The notes beneath the pieces were generated by a model, which searched no databases, was not told the origin of the DNA, and saw only the letters and a list, made by a program, of their open reading frames with translations. From positions 124,001-188,000 of the forward strand of contig NZ_BMXA01000004.1 in NCBI RefSeq assembly GCF_014651515.1: a stretch of DNA of 64,000 nt, read 5' to 3'. Below, in pieces: positions 28,763 to 39,994 of this stretch (the stretch's first letter is position 1; each line of letters opens with the position of its first letter). Origin of the DNA: Arenicella chitinivorans (lineage in GTDB: Bacteria > Pseudomonadota > Gammaproteobacteria > Arenicellales > Arenicellaceae). The position numbers were made by a program, and so were the translations under genes.

Positions 28763-30332
28763 TCTTCGTGATATCCAAAAAGCCAGCCGGCAGCCAGTCT
28801 GCGCGAATGACTGACTGCCGCTCGGCATTGATCTGGTTTTGTAGCGTGTCCATCAACTGCTGAAACTGTGGTGTTTGGTGGAGCGGACGAAAGGGGGCAA
28901 GACGCCGTAAAAGCCCGATGTCGCGATAACCAAGTTCGACCGCTTGCTGCAACGCACGGATGGCCGTATCCGCATCTTGTTTCGCCATATGGTAAACCGC
29001 TATATCGATCCAAGCACTCGGCCAGACCGGCCTCTCATCTGCCAGGCTTTCTAGTCCCAAACTCGAATTCGGTTTAGATCCGGGTAACAACTGCGCGGTG
29101 AACCAGTACCGCCAAACTTGAAGATCCAACCGCTGCGCAAACGCTGGCAGGATCGCGTCTAGTCGCGCCATAGCCGCGCCGTGTTCACCCGCGTCCCAAG
29201 ACACCATGGCACGGATCAGGTGCAGTTCCGGTCGATTCACTCCCCGCGCAATTGCTTCTTCCGCTAACTGATCCGCGCTTTCCAATCGACCAATAACGTA
29301 GAGAAACTCGGCGCGTGATTTGGCCGCAAACACGCTATCCGGGTTCAACTCATCGGCGACCGTATACCAATGTTCTGCCAGCAGATCGAACTGCAATAGA
29401 CGCAGCGTATGTGCGAGTTGCAGATAGCGATAGTGTGCATCTGAATCAAGAACCAAGAGACCGGTTTTCATTGCGTTGGCCAAGTCACCTTTAACGCTAA
29501 ATAAGTACGCGAGACTACCAGCTACCCGCGAATTTTCAGGGTCAGACAGCAAAGATTGTTGGTAAGCTGAAATAGCCGCATCCAGCTCGCCAGCTGCGTC
29601 CAAGGAAAAGCCAAGCGCCCAAAGGGCCGTTGCAGACTCTGGCTCGAGTTGAACTGCGCGCTGTGCGAGTACGCGCGCTTGATCTAGCGTTTGTCGGTTA
29701 CCGTTAAACTTTGTGACTTCCTGCGAGTAAGTCGCACTCAACCCAACCAAGGCCTCAACACTATCGGGTGTTTCAGCCAACACACGAGCAAATAAATTAC
29801 GAGCCAGACCATTGCCCTTGGCATCAAATTGATCGTAGTAACGCCAAGCCTGAGCAAGTGCTGCTTCATTCAGCGACAAAGCTGGTGCACCAATTCTGAC
29901 GCCTTGTGGCTCTCGACTCGAATACGCGTACGCAACAACAGCGCAGATCATCAATCCGACTACTGCGATCAGATCATTTCGCCCTAAACTGGGTTTACGT
30001 ACTACGGGGTTGGCATCGTCCACCAACTCAACTGCCGGTATCCATCGGTACCCACGTGAACGCACCGACTCAATGTACGTGGTAGGGTGGCCATCCAATG
30101 CCAGCTGCTTTCGTAGTATCGCCACACGTTGGGTCAGCGTTTCTGGGCCGACCACCTGCTCAGACCACACTTGAGTTAATAAGTCATCGCTATCCGCCGT
30201 GGCTGGTGCGCGCTGAATCAACGCCAACAGTAGATCAAACGTTAGTGGTGACAGCGTCATGAGCTCGCCAGCGCGATGAACGGTGCGTAGCGAAGGATCA
30301 ATGAGCAGGTCTGCTGACTGGTATTTTTTCAT
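28749..30332 (-). CDS. ToxR/CadC-type transmembrane regulator with TPR repeats
   Basis: A 527-residue one-component regulator. An OmpR-type winged helix (1-103: LSPLTFDLLLALI, then TLTQRVAILRKQL, then YIESVRSRGYRW) is followed by one membrane helix (about 122-140) and a periplasmic tetratricopeptide region (about 170-500). The layout matches CadC/TPR regulators, which sense a periplasmic condition and bind DNA directly from the membrane. Target genes are not evident; the adjacent ZIP transporter and serine hydrolase are candidates by position only. Confidence 0.85.
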   Translation of the reverse strand: MKKYQSADLLIDPSLRTVHRAGELMTLSPLTFDLLLALIQRAPATADSDDLLTQVWSEQVVGPETLTQRVAILRKQLALDGHPTTYIESVRSRGYRWIPAVELVDDANPVVRKPSLGRNDLIAVVGLMICAVVAYAYSSREPQGVRIGAPALSLNEAALAQAWRYYDQFDAKGNGLARNLFARVLAETPDSVEALVGLSATYSQEVTKFNGNRQTLDQARVLAQRAVQLEPESATALWALGFSLDAAGELDAAISAYQQSLLSDPENSRVAGSLAYLFSVKGDLANAMKTGLLVLDSDAHYRYLQLAHTLRLLQFDLLAEHWYTVADELNPDSVFAAKSRAEFLYVIGRLESADQLAEEAIARGVNRPELHLIRAMVSWDAGEHGAAMARLDAILPAFAQRLDLQVWRYWFTAQLLPGSKPNSSLGLESLADERPVWPSAWIDIAVYHMAKQDADTAIRALQQAVELGYRDIGLLRRLAPFRPLHQTPQFQQLMDTLQNQINAERQSVIRADWLPAGFLDITKTIED

Positions 30333-30391
30333 CGGAACGAGTCTAAGCAGGCGCTACCAATCGGTCAAAATGAATGCAGAAGTGACGACGC

Positions 30392-31114
30392 CTACGCAAG
30401 CTGAACTAACATTTCACCATACAACGCCAGACAAAAACCACAAACAGCGCCGATTGGTGGGGCCCAATGCTTCTCGAGACGCGATTGCGGTGCTATGTCC
30501 TGGAAAATCAAATAGATGATGCCGCCTGAGGCAAACAACATGATCGCCCCCAATATCGCCAGGTAATCCGCCAGCACATAAAACCCCAACAGCCCGGCAA
30601 TCGGTCCCAAGGGCACCAGCAACACCATCGTGGTTAACGTTTTTGAGGTACTGCCGTGTTTGGCACCGTTCAATTCACGAAACGAATTGAATCCCTCCGG
30701 CAAATTTTGCAGCCCGATCAACGAGGCGAGTAACAACGCCATTGGCGACCCTGTTGCCACCAAACCACCCAATGCGATGGCTTCTGGCACGTAGTCCAAC
30801 ACCATGCCCATCAACTGCGGTGACTCTCTTCGTTTCAATCCCAAGTGACGCTCAAAGGCAAAAAACACCAACGCTCCTAGAAACATGATTGGAACACCCG
30901 ACGTGGAATGCGCCATGCTCTCAAGGCCTTGTGGTACCAAGACGACCGATACGGCACCGAGCAGCAAACCGCCGCCAAATGCAATTACAAAGTGACGGAA
31001 TTCGTGCTCAAGCCACGCAGGGCGAAAATGCGTAACCGTGGCGATTAGCCCACCAACCGGAATACACGCCCCAGCGCCCGCTGTAAGTAAAATTATAAAA
31101 ACCCAATCCGGCAT
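30392..31114 (-). CDS. ZIP family metal transporter
   Basis: A 240-residue membrane protein with about eight hydrophobic segments. The metal path motifs are DYVPEAIALGG (about 109-119) and GLQNLPEGFNSFREL (about 136-150), equivalent to the HN..DG and E..P.E helices IV and V of ZIP proteins. ZIPs usually import zinc or other divalent cations. Asp and Gln replace the usual His/Asn residues, so selectivity may differ. It follows the regulator gene on the same strand in the map but is separated by 59 bp. Confidence 0.8.
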   Translation of the reverse strand: MPDWVFIILLTAGAGACIPVGGLIATVTHFRPAWLEHEFRHFVIAFGGGLLLGAVSVVLVPQGLESMAHSTSGVPIMFLGALVFFAFERHLGLKRRESPQLMGMVLDYVPEAIALGGLVATGSPMALLLASLIGLQNLPEGFNSFRELNGAKHGSTSKTLTTMVLLVPLGPIAGLLGFYVLADYLAILGAIMLFASGGIIYLIFQDIAPQSRLEKHWAPPIGAVCGFCLALYGEMLVQLA

Positions 31115-31252
31115 TGTGGTTTACTCTGGTGATCCCTAGATGGCTGCGGATCATGACACTCAGTGCGGTCCCCACTGTTACGAAAATTGTACGCCCGTGT
31201 TAAAGCGAATTGGGGCAACGACAAGCTTTTCGTCAAATCAACCATTGTGCGT

Positions 31253-31648
31253 CTATGTTTCGGTGTCGTTAAATGGTTCAGCGGCGACTTGGTGTGGGTC
31301 TTCGTAGACGATGTATCCAGGTCTTTCAGTTCGAAGCATCGCCGTTTGCAATCCATGATGATCGAGGATTACCACCAACTCTCTCAGTTTAGCGATGTGC
31401 TCCGTTGCACTATCCTTAAACCAACTAAGCGCGACATTCTTAGAGTGGGGCTTAGTTGATCTTGAAAAGGATGTTGGCTTTTTAAGGTTATAACGAAACC
31501 ATTCATAAATGTCGTCATAACTCGATTGCTCGTGCGGCAATAGTGAGCCCGCATACTCTAAATCCGACATGGCTTGAAAAACACCTTGTCGCCTGCCTGA
31601 CTCGATATCAACATTCTGCACTACGAAGCGGACATGCATGCCTAACAT
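31253..31648 (-). CDS. conserved hypothetical protein, about 131 aa
   Basis: A clean frame starting at 31648, overlapping the stop of the B-box gene upstream by a few bases. It contains SDLEYAGSLLPHEQSSYDDIYEWFRYNLKKP, then ALSWFKDSA..HI.K..EL..IL. The ending (ERPGYIVYEDPHQVAAEPFND) resembles small gammaproteobacterial proteins of unknown role. No signal or membrane segment. An open frame extends further upstream to 31915, but that part is a shadow of the B-box gene. Confidence 0.7.
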   Translation of the reverse strand: MLGMHVRFVVQNVDIESGRRQGVFQAMSDLEYAGSLLPHEQSSYDDIYEWFRYNLKKPTSFSRSTKPHSKNVALSWFKDSATEHIAKLRELVVILDHHGLQTAMLRTERPGYIVYEDPHQVAAEPFNDTET

Positions 31649-32019
31649 TTTATGCCTGTCCGACGCGCAGAAAACCACGCCACAAGCAGAATGACGGTAA
31701 ATATTGCGGCGACGGTTAAACTGCCAACGTTGACATAATCGCTTTGAATATAGGTGTGAAAAAAAGAAACCCACATCGCCATAGACAAAAGAAACCAAAC
31801 CAGTACGCCTGTTGATGGCATTTTTGAATGGTATTGGCCAATTCCATATATCTTCAAACCCCGCACATGCATTTCCTGCATCTCTGCTGCATGATCCGCG
31901 CATGCAGAACTGCACACGAGGCCAGTAGGCACTTCAGTCGCACATTCTTGACAAACTCCTTTTAGACAGGACTTGCAGAGCCCCACCGCATTGATTGCTT
32001 GATGTTGAAAGCACTGCAT
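31642..32019 (-). CDS. B-box-like zinc finger membrane protein
   Basis: A 125-residue protein. Residues 1-45 hold a Cys/His cluster (C3, H6, C15, C18, C23, C26, C36, C40, H43) with the spacing of a B-box-type zinc finger; two membrane helices follow (about 68-88 and 97-117). Related bacterial proteins are unstudied; a membrane-tethered protein-binding role is possible. It is coupled to the next gene by overlap. Confidence 0.7.
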   Translation of the reverse strand: MQCFQHQAINAVGLCKSCLKGVCQECATEVPTGLVCSSACADHAAEMQEMHVRGLKIYGIGQYHSKMPSTGVLVWFLLSMAMWVSFFHTYIQSDYVNVGSLTVAAIFTVILLVAWFSARRTGIKC

Positions 32020-32205
32020 AGACCAGCTCCTAGGTTGTCCAGTGGTGAATCTACTTTATTGCCATTTAGGCGCCGCCTAAACTATATATGAATCAGGTGG
32101 TTTTAGACAAACCGAGTTGTTGTCGATGGTGCACGCTGCGTTGAATGTCCAGTCGGCAATCCACTGACCTCACGCCGCTTATTCGCGGCGCGAGGATTTA
32201 CGTAA

Positions 32206-34392
<2,187 letters not shown>

Positions 34393-34674
34393 CTAGTACG
34401 AGCCACGTGGGCCTATACCATTCAGTATCCGCCAAACCCAACGATTAATCTAATCGATTAATTGCAAGACTTTGATAGTTTTCAGCGAACATATAGGCGG
34501 TGTATTAGTGAATTAGCAAAACTGCTATGTGAGTTCGCCAAGTTTGGCGCCAGAAATAGCCAGCGGAACCCACCTTGAGGCGACTACCTTATTAAGCCTC
34601 AATGCGAAATGAGGTCATTTATTACCATCAATAATCCCCGAAAAACCCGGGGGGGAACCTGGGCTCCTCAGCGC

Positions 34675-35109
34675 CTACTCCTGGCTTTGTTCTAAATTCT
34701 TAAGCATCTGCTGGGCTACAACGAAGAAGGTATGCATGTCACCCTCAGCTATTCCTGCCGTCATAGAGTGTTCTACTCTGCTAGTAAGTTTAGATAAACT
34801 TGCCTGCATTTTCTCCCCCGTTGGCGTTAGCAGTAAAAACTGGCTCCGTTTATCCTGCGGGTTAGGAACTTTTTCAATCAACCCAAGATCAATCAGACCG
34901 CTGATCAAGCGTGTGATTTGAGCCTTGTCTCTTTGTATTACGCTGGCGACATCCAACGCCGTGCAATGCGAACGCCGATGGACTATTTTCATTACCCTTA
35001 CTTGCATTGGAACAAGTCCTAATGCTTGTATTTCTAGCTGAATAGCGAGGTGTTTTTTAACAGCATGGGCCAAACAACGAACTGACTCAATCGCACTAAT
35101 GTCTGCCAC
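34675..35109 (-). CDS. MarR family transcriptional regulator
   Basis: A 144-residue winged-helix regulator: TALDVASVIQRDKAQITRLISGLIDLGLIEK is the recognition region and NPQDKRSQFLLLT the wing. I place the start at the GTG at 35109, because AAAAGGGAG lies just before it. An upstream GTG at 35151 would put coding sequence into the operator palindrome. It is divergent from a siderophore-interacting protein gene and probably regulates it. Confidence 0.85.
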   Translation of the reverse strand: MADISAIESVRCLAHAVKKHLAIQLEIQALGLVPMQVRVMKIVHRRSHCTALDVASVIQRDKAQITRLISGLIDLGLIEKVPNPQDKRSQFLLLTPTGEKMQASLSKLTSRVEHSMTAGIAEGDMHTFFVVAQQMLKNLEQSQE

Positions 35110-35131
35110 GAATAACTCCCTTTTTGGAATT

Positions 35132-35186
35132 TGGTTGACAATATCAACCACATTAAATTATAGTAGATATTATCAACTATAGTTGA
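35132..35186. promoter_or_regulatory. palindromic operators for the divergent MarR gene
   Basis: Two 7-5-7 palindromes: TGGTTGA-CAATA-TCAACCA (35132-35150, perfect) and TAGTAGA-TATTA-TCAACTA (35161-35179, one mismatch), starts 29 bp apart. The second runs into the perfect 14-mer TCAACTATAGTTGA (35173-35186). They lie between marR and the divergent transcription unit and fit dimeric MarR binding. The half-site resembles the TAGTTG box in front of hppD. Confidence 0.7.
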
Positions 35187-35208
35187 ACGGCATTGATTTT
35201 GGAATTCC

Positions 35209-35376
35209 ATGATGGCCGCAAGTACAGCGGCTACGCATTTGGACATCTCCGAGTTTGGTCGATTTGCAGTGGCGTACAGGCAAAACCTTGTTGTTACCTT
35301 TACGCAAGATCCAGTAATCGTACTGGGTATGACGTTGGCAATTACGCTTAAGCAGCAAACCTTCATGAAAAGCTAA
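35209..35376 (+). CDS. small ORF, 55 aa, leading the SIP unit
   Basis: The ATG at 35209 (or 35212) has GGAA just upstream, and the frame runs to TAA at 35374-35376, 17 bp before the siderophore-interacting-protein ATG. The product begins MMAASTAATHLDISEFGRF and has a mildly hydrophobic centre (VVTFTQDPVIVLGMTLAI). It lies directly downstream of the operators, so it would be the first gene of the regulated transcript. No family is recognised; it might instead be only a leader. Confidence 0.4.
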   Translation: MMAASTAATHLDISEFGRFAVAYRQNLVVTFTQDPVIVLGMTLAITLKQQTFMKS

Positions 35377-35393
35377 TATCAGGTACTGTTTCT

Positions 35394-36101
35394 ATGAAAA
35401 TGCGAATGACACAAGTTGCACAAATAGAAGATTTGGGGCCACATATGCGCCGAATTACATTAACTGGCGAGGATTTAAACGACTTTCCTCCCGACCAAGA
35501 AAGCGCTCATTTTAAAGCCATTTTTCCGCAACCAGGTCAAACTATCCCTAAGCTCGGAATATATCCGGGCTTCAAAAAATGGATGCGCTCATACACCGTC
35601 CGCGCCTTCAATGATCAAACCAAGACATTGACGGTCGACTTTGCAGTGAATGATCACAAAGGGTTAGGCACGGACTGGGCGGGTAGGGCCCAGGTCGGGG
35701 ATTACCTCGGTATTGCTGGGCCTGGCGATACGAAACACACAAATTACGCGGCAGACTGGCATTTACTAGTTGCCGATCTGACGGCACTGCCAGCCGCGGC
35801 TGCGGTGTTAGAAAAACTGCCAAGAGACGCTAAAGGCACCGCGCACCTACAGGTTCCAACCGCGCAAGACAAGCAGCGTATCAATTACCCTAAAGACGTG
35901 AATATCAACTGGGTAATTAATCCGGACCTAACCACAAATCGATTGCTGAACGCAGTTCAAAATACACCCTGGTTGGAAGGCGAACCTGCGATCTTTATTG
36001 CTGCGGAAAGCAGCCAGATGAAAGCGATTAAAAAGTACGTAAAAAGGATGCCAGGGTACTCGCGTCAACAAACTTACGCATCAGGCTACTGGAAAGCCTA
36101 A
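35394..36101 (+). CDS. siderophore-interacting FAD-binding reductase
   Basis: A 235-residue protein of the SIP/ViuB group, which reduces Fe(III)-siderophores with NAD(P)H or ferredoxin. FAD contacts are in MRSYTVR (about 63-69); VDFAVNDHKGLGTDWAG corresponds to the family's HG..GPA..WA region, and AGPGDTKH follows. The C-terminal nucleotide domain ends YASGYWKA, close to the typical GYWR. No receptor or siderophore biosynthesis gene is adjacent. Confidence 0.85.
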   Translation: MKMRMTQVAQIEDLGPHMRRITLTGEDLNDFPPDQESAHFKAIFPQPGQTIPKLGIYPGFKKWMRSYTVRAFNDQTKTLTVDFAVNDHKGLGTDWAGRAQVGDYLGIAGPGDTKHTNYAADWHLLVADLTALPAAAAVLEKLPRDAKGTAHLQVPTAQDKQRINYPKDVNINWVINPDLTTNRLLNAVQNTPWLEGEPAIFIAAESSQMKAIKKYVKRMPGYSRQQTYASGYWKA

Positions 36102-36193
36102 TGCTACCAGTTGTTGATCTCAGCAAGCCCAAATAGAAAATAAATTCACTGCGCATGGGCATAGTCGCTCACGGAGTGAAACTAATCTGGTAC

Positions 36194-37288
36194 TTACGGC
36201 TTTGCCAAGCGTTTGGTAAATAGCTTCCGAGCTTGCGAGATGGCCATCGAGTGCGCATACGATTGCTCCCCAGTTTGAGCACACACTGGTACCAGCTTTT
36301 TACCGTTGGGCGTGCAAACTGAAAGAAATACATAATGTCCCGCGTCAGGCAGCATGGTGATATCAGACTCGGGTACCAATTTCGCAGCGACCAAGGCATT
36401 CGTCTCGGCTGGTGCTACTGCATCCGCTTCACCGGCAATGATCGAAACCGGTATCGATATGGCTTTCAGGCTCTTGGGGGAAGTTGCTTGGACCAAGGCC
36501 GGCGCCATAACGAAGACTGCTTTTGCAGATGGAATCGAATAGTCGTTTTGAGACTGAGCAAAGTAGTCTGCTACCCGTGGGTCCTGAACCACGTTTTGCA
36601 TATCAGGCTCAGTAATTGAGAACTCTACTTGCGGTCGACAAACACCATCACCTGGGTTTTTCTGGCAAAATTCCGCAAAGTGCGCTCGATCAACCTGTGC
36701 GCCGCCCAGCAGCAATGCGGTAAACCCACCGGCGGAAAACCCCGCAACGCCAACCCGCTCAGGGTCAATATGAGGACCCAACACTTCATCTCGTTGTATT
36801 CTTTCAAACGCCAGTCTTAAATCCACGGCTCTTTCCCACCAAAGAATGCCACCTTCAATCGTCATTTCATCACCGCCATTGTTACCCGGATGATCGACAG
36901 AAATGACAATAAATCCTTCTTTAGCCATCGCAGTTGCAAACCAACCCATCATTCGAGCTGTTCCACCAAAACCATGCGATAACAAAATGACTGGGCGACG
37001 CCCTGAGCTATCTGAACTGGTCATGATCGGGGCATTAAAGCTTACTGAGCCCACCACGAACAGTGGGTCTTGTGGTGGCCCAATCACCACTGGCTCTACA
37101 ATCGAGTCGGACTTCGCCGGGTACCATACCGTGACCCTCAGTGCCGTATTACCTGTTGCGTCTCGCACTTCACCTGAAGGTTGAGTAGCTATTCTTTGCG
37201 TTTCGCCGACCACCTGCGCTGCGGTCACACATGAAAAAACGGATGCCGCGATCAGACCAACGATTGCGTAATACCGGTTAAAGCCCAT
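36194..37288 (-). CDS. exported alpha/beta-hydrolase (dienelactone hydrolase/PAF-AH-like)
   Basis: A 364-residue protein with a signal peptide (1-24, ending VTAA). The oxyanion part is ILLSHGFGGTARM (about 96-108), the nucleophile elbow GFSAGG (about 176-181), a late Asp is in IAGEADAVAP, and the His is in LPDAGHYVF. The fold and length match periplasmic dienelactone-hydrolase-like or platelet-activating-factor acetylhydrolase-like proteins. Substrate unknown. Confidence 0.8.
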   Translation of the reverse strand: MGFNRYYAIVGLIAASVFSCVTAAQVVGETQRIATQPSGEVRDATGNTALRVTVWYPAKSDSIVEPVVIGPPQDPLFVVGSVSFNAPIMTSSDSSGRRPVILLSHGFGGTARMMGWFATAMAKEGFIVISVDHPGNNGGDEMTIEGGILWWERAVDLRLAFERIQRDEVLGPHIDPERVGVAGFSAGGFTALLLGGAQVDRAHFAEFCQKNPGDGVCRPQVEFSITEPDMQNVVQDPRVADYFAQSQNDYSIPSAKAVFVMAPALVQATSPKSLKAISIPVSIIAGEADAVAPAETNALVAAKLVPESDITMLPDAGHYVFLSVCTPNGKKLVPVCAQTGEQSYAHSMAISQARKLFTKRLAKP

Positions 37289-37589
37289 GCCTATCTCCTC
37301 TATAGTTCTGTTTTATTAGTCTACCGGACAAATTACAGTGCCGACTGCGTTTGATTGTGTGGTACGTATTGGAGTCACCACTTGTTTGTACCAGCTTGTC
37401 GTTAATCTATTTACACAGCTTCCCTGCGAATTAAGATCCCTGTCAGTTGCTCATTACCAAAGCAACATAAAAAACAACTTAAAATCATCATCTTCGCATG
37501 GCTTCGTGTTACTACACTCGTTACAAGGACATGCGGAGTAATGCTTGGAGCACGCTGTTTAAGTCGAGCGTTTAAAGACAGTGACTGCA
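37289..37589. other. non-coding stretch at the left edge of the cassette region
   Basis: I see no convincing gene. The stretch holds the hydrolase promoter and becomes AT-rich toward the small genes at 37.6 kb. No attC is recognised here, so the exact left boundary of the array is uncertain. Confidence 0.4.
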
Positions 37590-37805
37590 TCATATCTCTA
37601 ACACTCGGTAGGTGGTGTTCCACATGTCACAAATATCTGATAGCTCATCGCACACACTGCCTTCACGGCTGCTTTTGAGTAATATGCACAAATTTCGCCC
37701 CTTGCCAACAACGCTGTCATAACCGGGCAAAGAACAGACGCGCGAAAAGAAAACCTTTTCATCTTCTGCACACTTAAAAACTGGGCCGGCGATCTCTATT
37801 TTCAT
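37590..37805 (-). CDS. hypothetical protein, 71 aa
   Basis: A small soluble protein starting at MKIEIAGPVFKC. It has four Cys, a pattern PVFKC..EDEK.FFSRVCSLPGYDSV, and a C-terminal SVCDELSDICDMWNTTYRV. This looks like a real orphan gene rather than a chance frame because of its polar/hydrophobic periodicity. No family recognised. It may be an old integron cassette. Confidence 0.5.
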   Translation of the reverse strand: MKIEIAGPVFKCAEDEKVFFSRVCSLPGYDSVVGKGRNLCILLKSSREGSVCDELSDICDMWNTTYRVLEI

Positions 37806-37892
37806 TTTCAAAGATTGCACATAATACCGAACGCGGCATCGACTCAACCGTACAATACCGTTAAATCGACGCTGACTCTGCTGGCTATGTAT

Positions 37893-38225
37893 TTATTCAC
37901 TGACTCTCGTAAGTTCTACCCCATCCACTGTCATTTTCCAGACCCCGTCAACTTCATGCGGTGGGGAAGAAACATCAAATGTTGTTGTCATAAATAGAAT
38001 ACCGACCGTGAAATCATCACCAACAAACTCCTTTAATGGCGCGTTAACTGAGGTGGAACCGCCCCCCTTGATGCGCTCATACGCAACCGTGCCATCCTTC
38101 AGAATCAACAACTCCATGCCAGTACCTTGCCACTGCCCGACGTAATCTCGGCGTTCTTCAGGAAGCGGCTCCGCACAACCTGATAAAAATAGGGTCATCG
38201 CAAGAACAGTCAAATACTTTCTCAT
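37893..38225 (-). CDS. small lipoprotein, 110 aa
   Basis: Residues 1-17 form a lipoprotein signal with lipobox LSGC (Cys17). The mature part (DYVGQWQGTGMELLILKDGTVAYERIKGG, then VDGVWKMTVDGVELTRV) is a small beta-strand domain like lipocalin-type or copper-resistance-like periplasmic proteins. It would be anchored to a membrane facing the periplasm. Function unknown. Confidence 0.7.
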   Translation of the reverse strand: MRKYLTVLAMTLFLSGCAEPLPEERRDYVGQWQGTGMELLILKDGTVAYERIKGGGSTSVNAPLKEFVGDDFTVGILFMTTTFDVSSPPHEVDGVWKMTVDGVELTRVSE

Positions 38226-38442
38226 TTGGAATTTCTCCTTGTTTTAAAGCAACGAAAGAAAGCCAATAACCAAAGACCACGAAACACACAACTGGCAATC
38301 ACAAAATCGATGCAGTGCGGGCGTGCAAGTCATTGAATGCTTTGACCTCGCATTGTTTTATTTTGAATACACATAAGCATAATCGTACAGGAATATCGGG
38401 CGGAACGATCGTCGCGAACACGACATTACAAGGCGAGCTTGA

Positions 38443-39060
38443 TTAGTCCACTTTGATCTGATCATCACTTTTTTCAGCCCAATAACCTAATTTATCTTGT
38501 TGAGCTGAAATCAAGAGACCTGGCTCTATCAATGCTGAGATGACAAAGTGAGCCGCTATACATGGAGCTAAACTACGATCGCCAACCCAGTAAACAACCC
38601 CCAAAGCTAAGCCTAATAGACTCGTTGATATGGCTGCATTGATACCGGCTTTAATATTCCTGACTCCCCAAATTAAGTGCGCAGCGCCAAAGAGCAAACC
38701 AGATACCACGATCTGAATAGCGATAGAAAAATCTTCGCCAGCTAGGTAATCCATCACCCACTTTCTAAAAACCAGTTCTTCAACGATCCCAGCACATACC
38801 GCTCCAACAACGGCAACAAACTTCAGAAAATCCAACTTAAACATATACTGCTTTACGTCAGAAATTGAGGCCGCACCGTAACAATATAGAACGGTTACAA
38901 CCATGGCCAAAAACCAACTTAATAGCGTTCCAGACCCTTCACGGGTAAATCCCAAATACGCGATAAATCCCGGAGCGTTGGGCACCATATTGATCACGAT
39001 AAATGTACCCATTGTTGAGATTAAGATGATTAGGATTACGAATACAGATTTATGTTCCAT
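38443..39060 (-). CDS. CPBP family intramembrane metalloprotease
   Basis: About 205 residues, mostly hydrophobic. Abi/CAAX-protease motif 1 is EELVFRKW, motif 2 FGAAHLIWG, and motif 3 HFVISAL, giving the Glu-Glu-Arg and His residues of the intramembrane active site. Bacterial CPBP proteins act in prenyl-protein or bacteriocin processing and immunity. I start at the ATG at 39060 rather than 24 bases upstream. It is part of the minus-strand orphan-gene series and is probably a cassette. Confidence 0.83.
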   Translation of the reverse strand: MEHKSVFVILIILISTMGTFIVINMVPNAPGFIAYLGFTREGSGTLLSWFLAMVVTVLYCYGAASISDVKQYMFKLDFLKFVAVVGAVCAGIVEELVFRKWVMDYLAGEDFSIAIQIVVSGLLFGAAHLIWGVRNIKAGINAAISTSLLGLALGVVYWVGDRSLAPCIAAHFVISALIEPGLLISAQQDKLGYWAEKSDDQIKVD

Positions 39061-39242
39061 TGTGTTCTCGCTGCAGATTAACACCCAAATATCGGTTCGA
39101 GGCTTTTTACTTTTAGCCAGCCTTTAGTCCAGCGCGCCGCATACCTATTTACCCAAATGCAGGGTGTAACCATTTGGGGACGTGATGAGAGGTCCTACTA
39201 GTAGACTCAAAACTGGTTCGCGACATTTCCTGCGCCATCCAT

Positions 39243-39297
39243 TTCTTACGCCAAATAGTCACCTAATCTGGACCAGAAACTTAGCGAACTGTTATGT
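39243..39297 (-). repeat. attC-like site, degenerate
   Basis: On the plus strand it runs from TTCTTACGCC to AACTGTTATGT, resembling the attC pair RYYYAAC/GTTRRRY with one altered base. The GTTATGT box overlaps the DUF3817 stop codon, as in the intact cassettes to the right. Confidence 0.5.
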
Positions 39298-39579
39298 GCT
39301 GGACTCGATTTTAGCTAGCTCCCTTTTGATGAAAATCTCCACAGGAATAAAAGCAAAAGGGATGACCGAAGCAACAATGACCAAAAGCCAAATAACAATA
39401 GGCCAAGATTGTTTATGTGAAACTACTGCCGACAGGGACAGATATAACAAAAACAGAATGCCATGCCCCATGCCAAGATAAAAAACAAGTTCCCTATTTA
39501 TAACACCAAGCGTGACACACAATATAAGAAGATAAGACAATCCTTCTATCAGGCTTACAACTCGAAAAAACTGTAGCAT
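39292..39579 (-). CDS. DUF3817 domain-containing membrane protein
   Basis: A 95-residue protein with three membrane helices. The start MLQFFRVVSLIEGLSYLLIL and the central YLGMGHGILFLLYL are the typical DUF3817 pattern, a family of small inner-membrane proteins of unknown role. It ends in an attC-like site and is likely a cassette. Confidence 0.8.
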   Translation of the reverse strand: MLQFFRVVSLIEGLSYLLILCVTLGVINRELVFYLGMGHGILFLLYLSLSAVVSHKQSWPIVIWLLVIVASVIPFAFIPVEIFIKRELAKIESST

Positions 39580-39988
39580 TGAGTTTACTCTATATTTGCC
39601 TTGACACCTAAAACCACAGTTGTAGGCAACGCCAAACGGCGTGTGGCTGTCCGGTCATGGTGGGGGTTAATTGAATTACTGGTTATGAGCCTTCTTTTTC
39701 GTGGCAGTGAAACGTAGCTATCTAGTCACCAAAAAACTTGTGTAAATTAGGCCGAAGCAGAGCAAAGCTTTGGCCAAACAACGGCACCACTTATTGCGCA
39801 TGCAGATCTCTAGATCAATAGACTTAAACGTTGTTGGATATGGTAGCGAATGTATAGATGAGTCTCATAGGTAGATTTAACATTGCTTCAGCAGGCCGCA
39901 ATGTAGTCAGGGTTTTTAATAGCTTAACGTGGCAACACCAAACAAACAACATCGTGATAGTCTTGGTGGCCTAGCGTGATACGCTATG
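39580..39988. other. intergenic stretch with attC remnants
   Basis: There is no supported gene in about 400 bp. A site at about 39624-39688 (GGCAACGCC ... GTTATGA) resembles a decayed attC, and a better one lies at 39922-39994. The roughly 235 bp between them may be an empty or ruined cassette. Confidence 0.4.
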
Positions 39989-39994
39989 TTATGT
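39922..39994 (-). repeat. attC-like site after the SUKH gene
   Basis: Plus-strand ends are GCTTAAC (39922-39928) and GTTATGT (39988-39994). Inside, GGCAACACC faces GGTGGCC, and TAGCGTGATACGCTA is a local hairpin. The right box overlaps the SUKH stop codon. Confidence 0.55.

Noticed and set aside
31163-31459. 98-codon plus-strand ORF
   Set aside because: It lies opposite the better supported minus-strand gene 31253-31648.
32173-32190. Hairpin CGCCGC/GCGGCG after katG
   Set aside because: A good stem but no T-tract on the minus strand; not called a terminator.
34637-34655. G/C-run hairpin after the second marR gene
   Set aside because: Short stem in a homopolymer-rich stretch without a T-tract.
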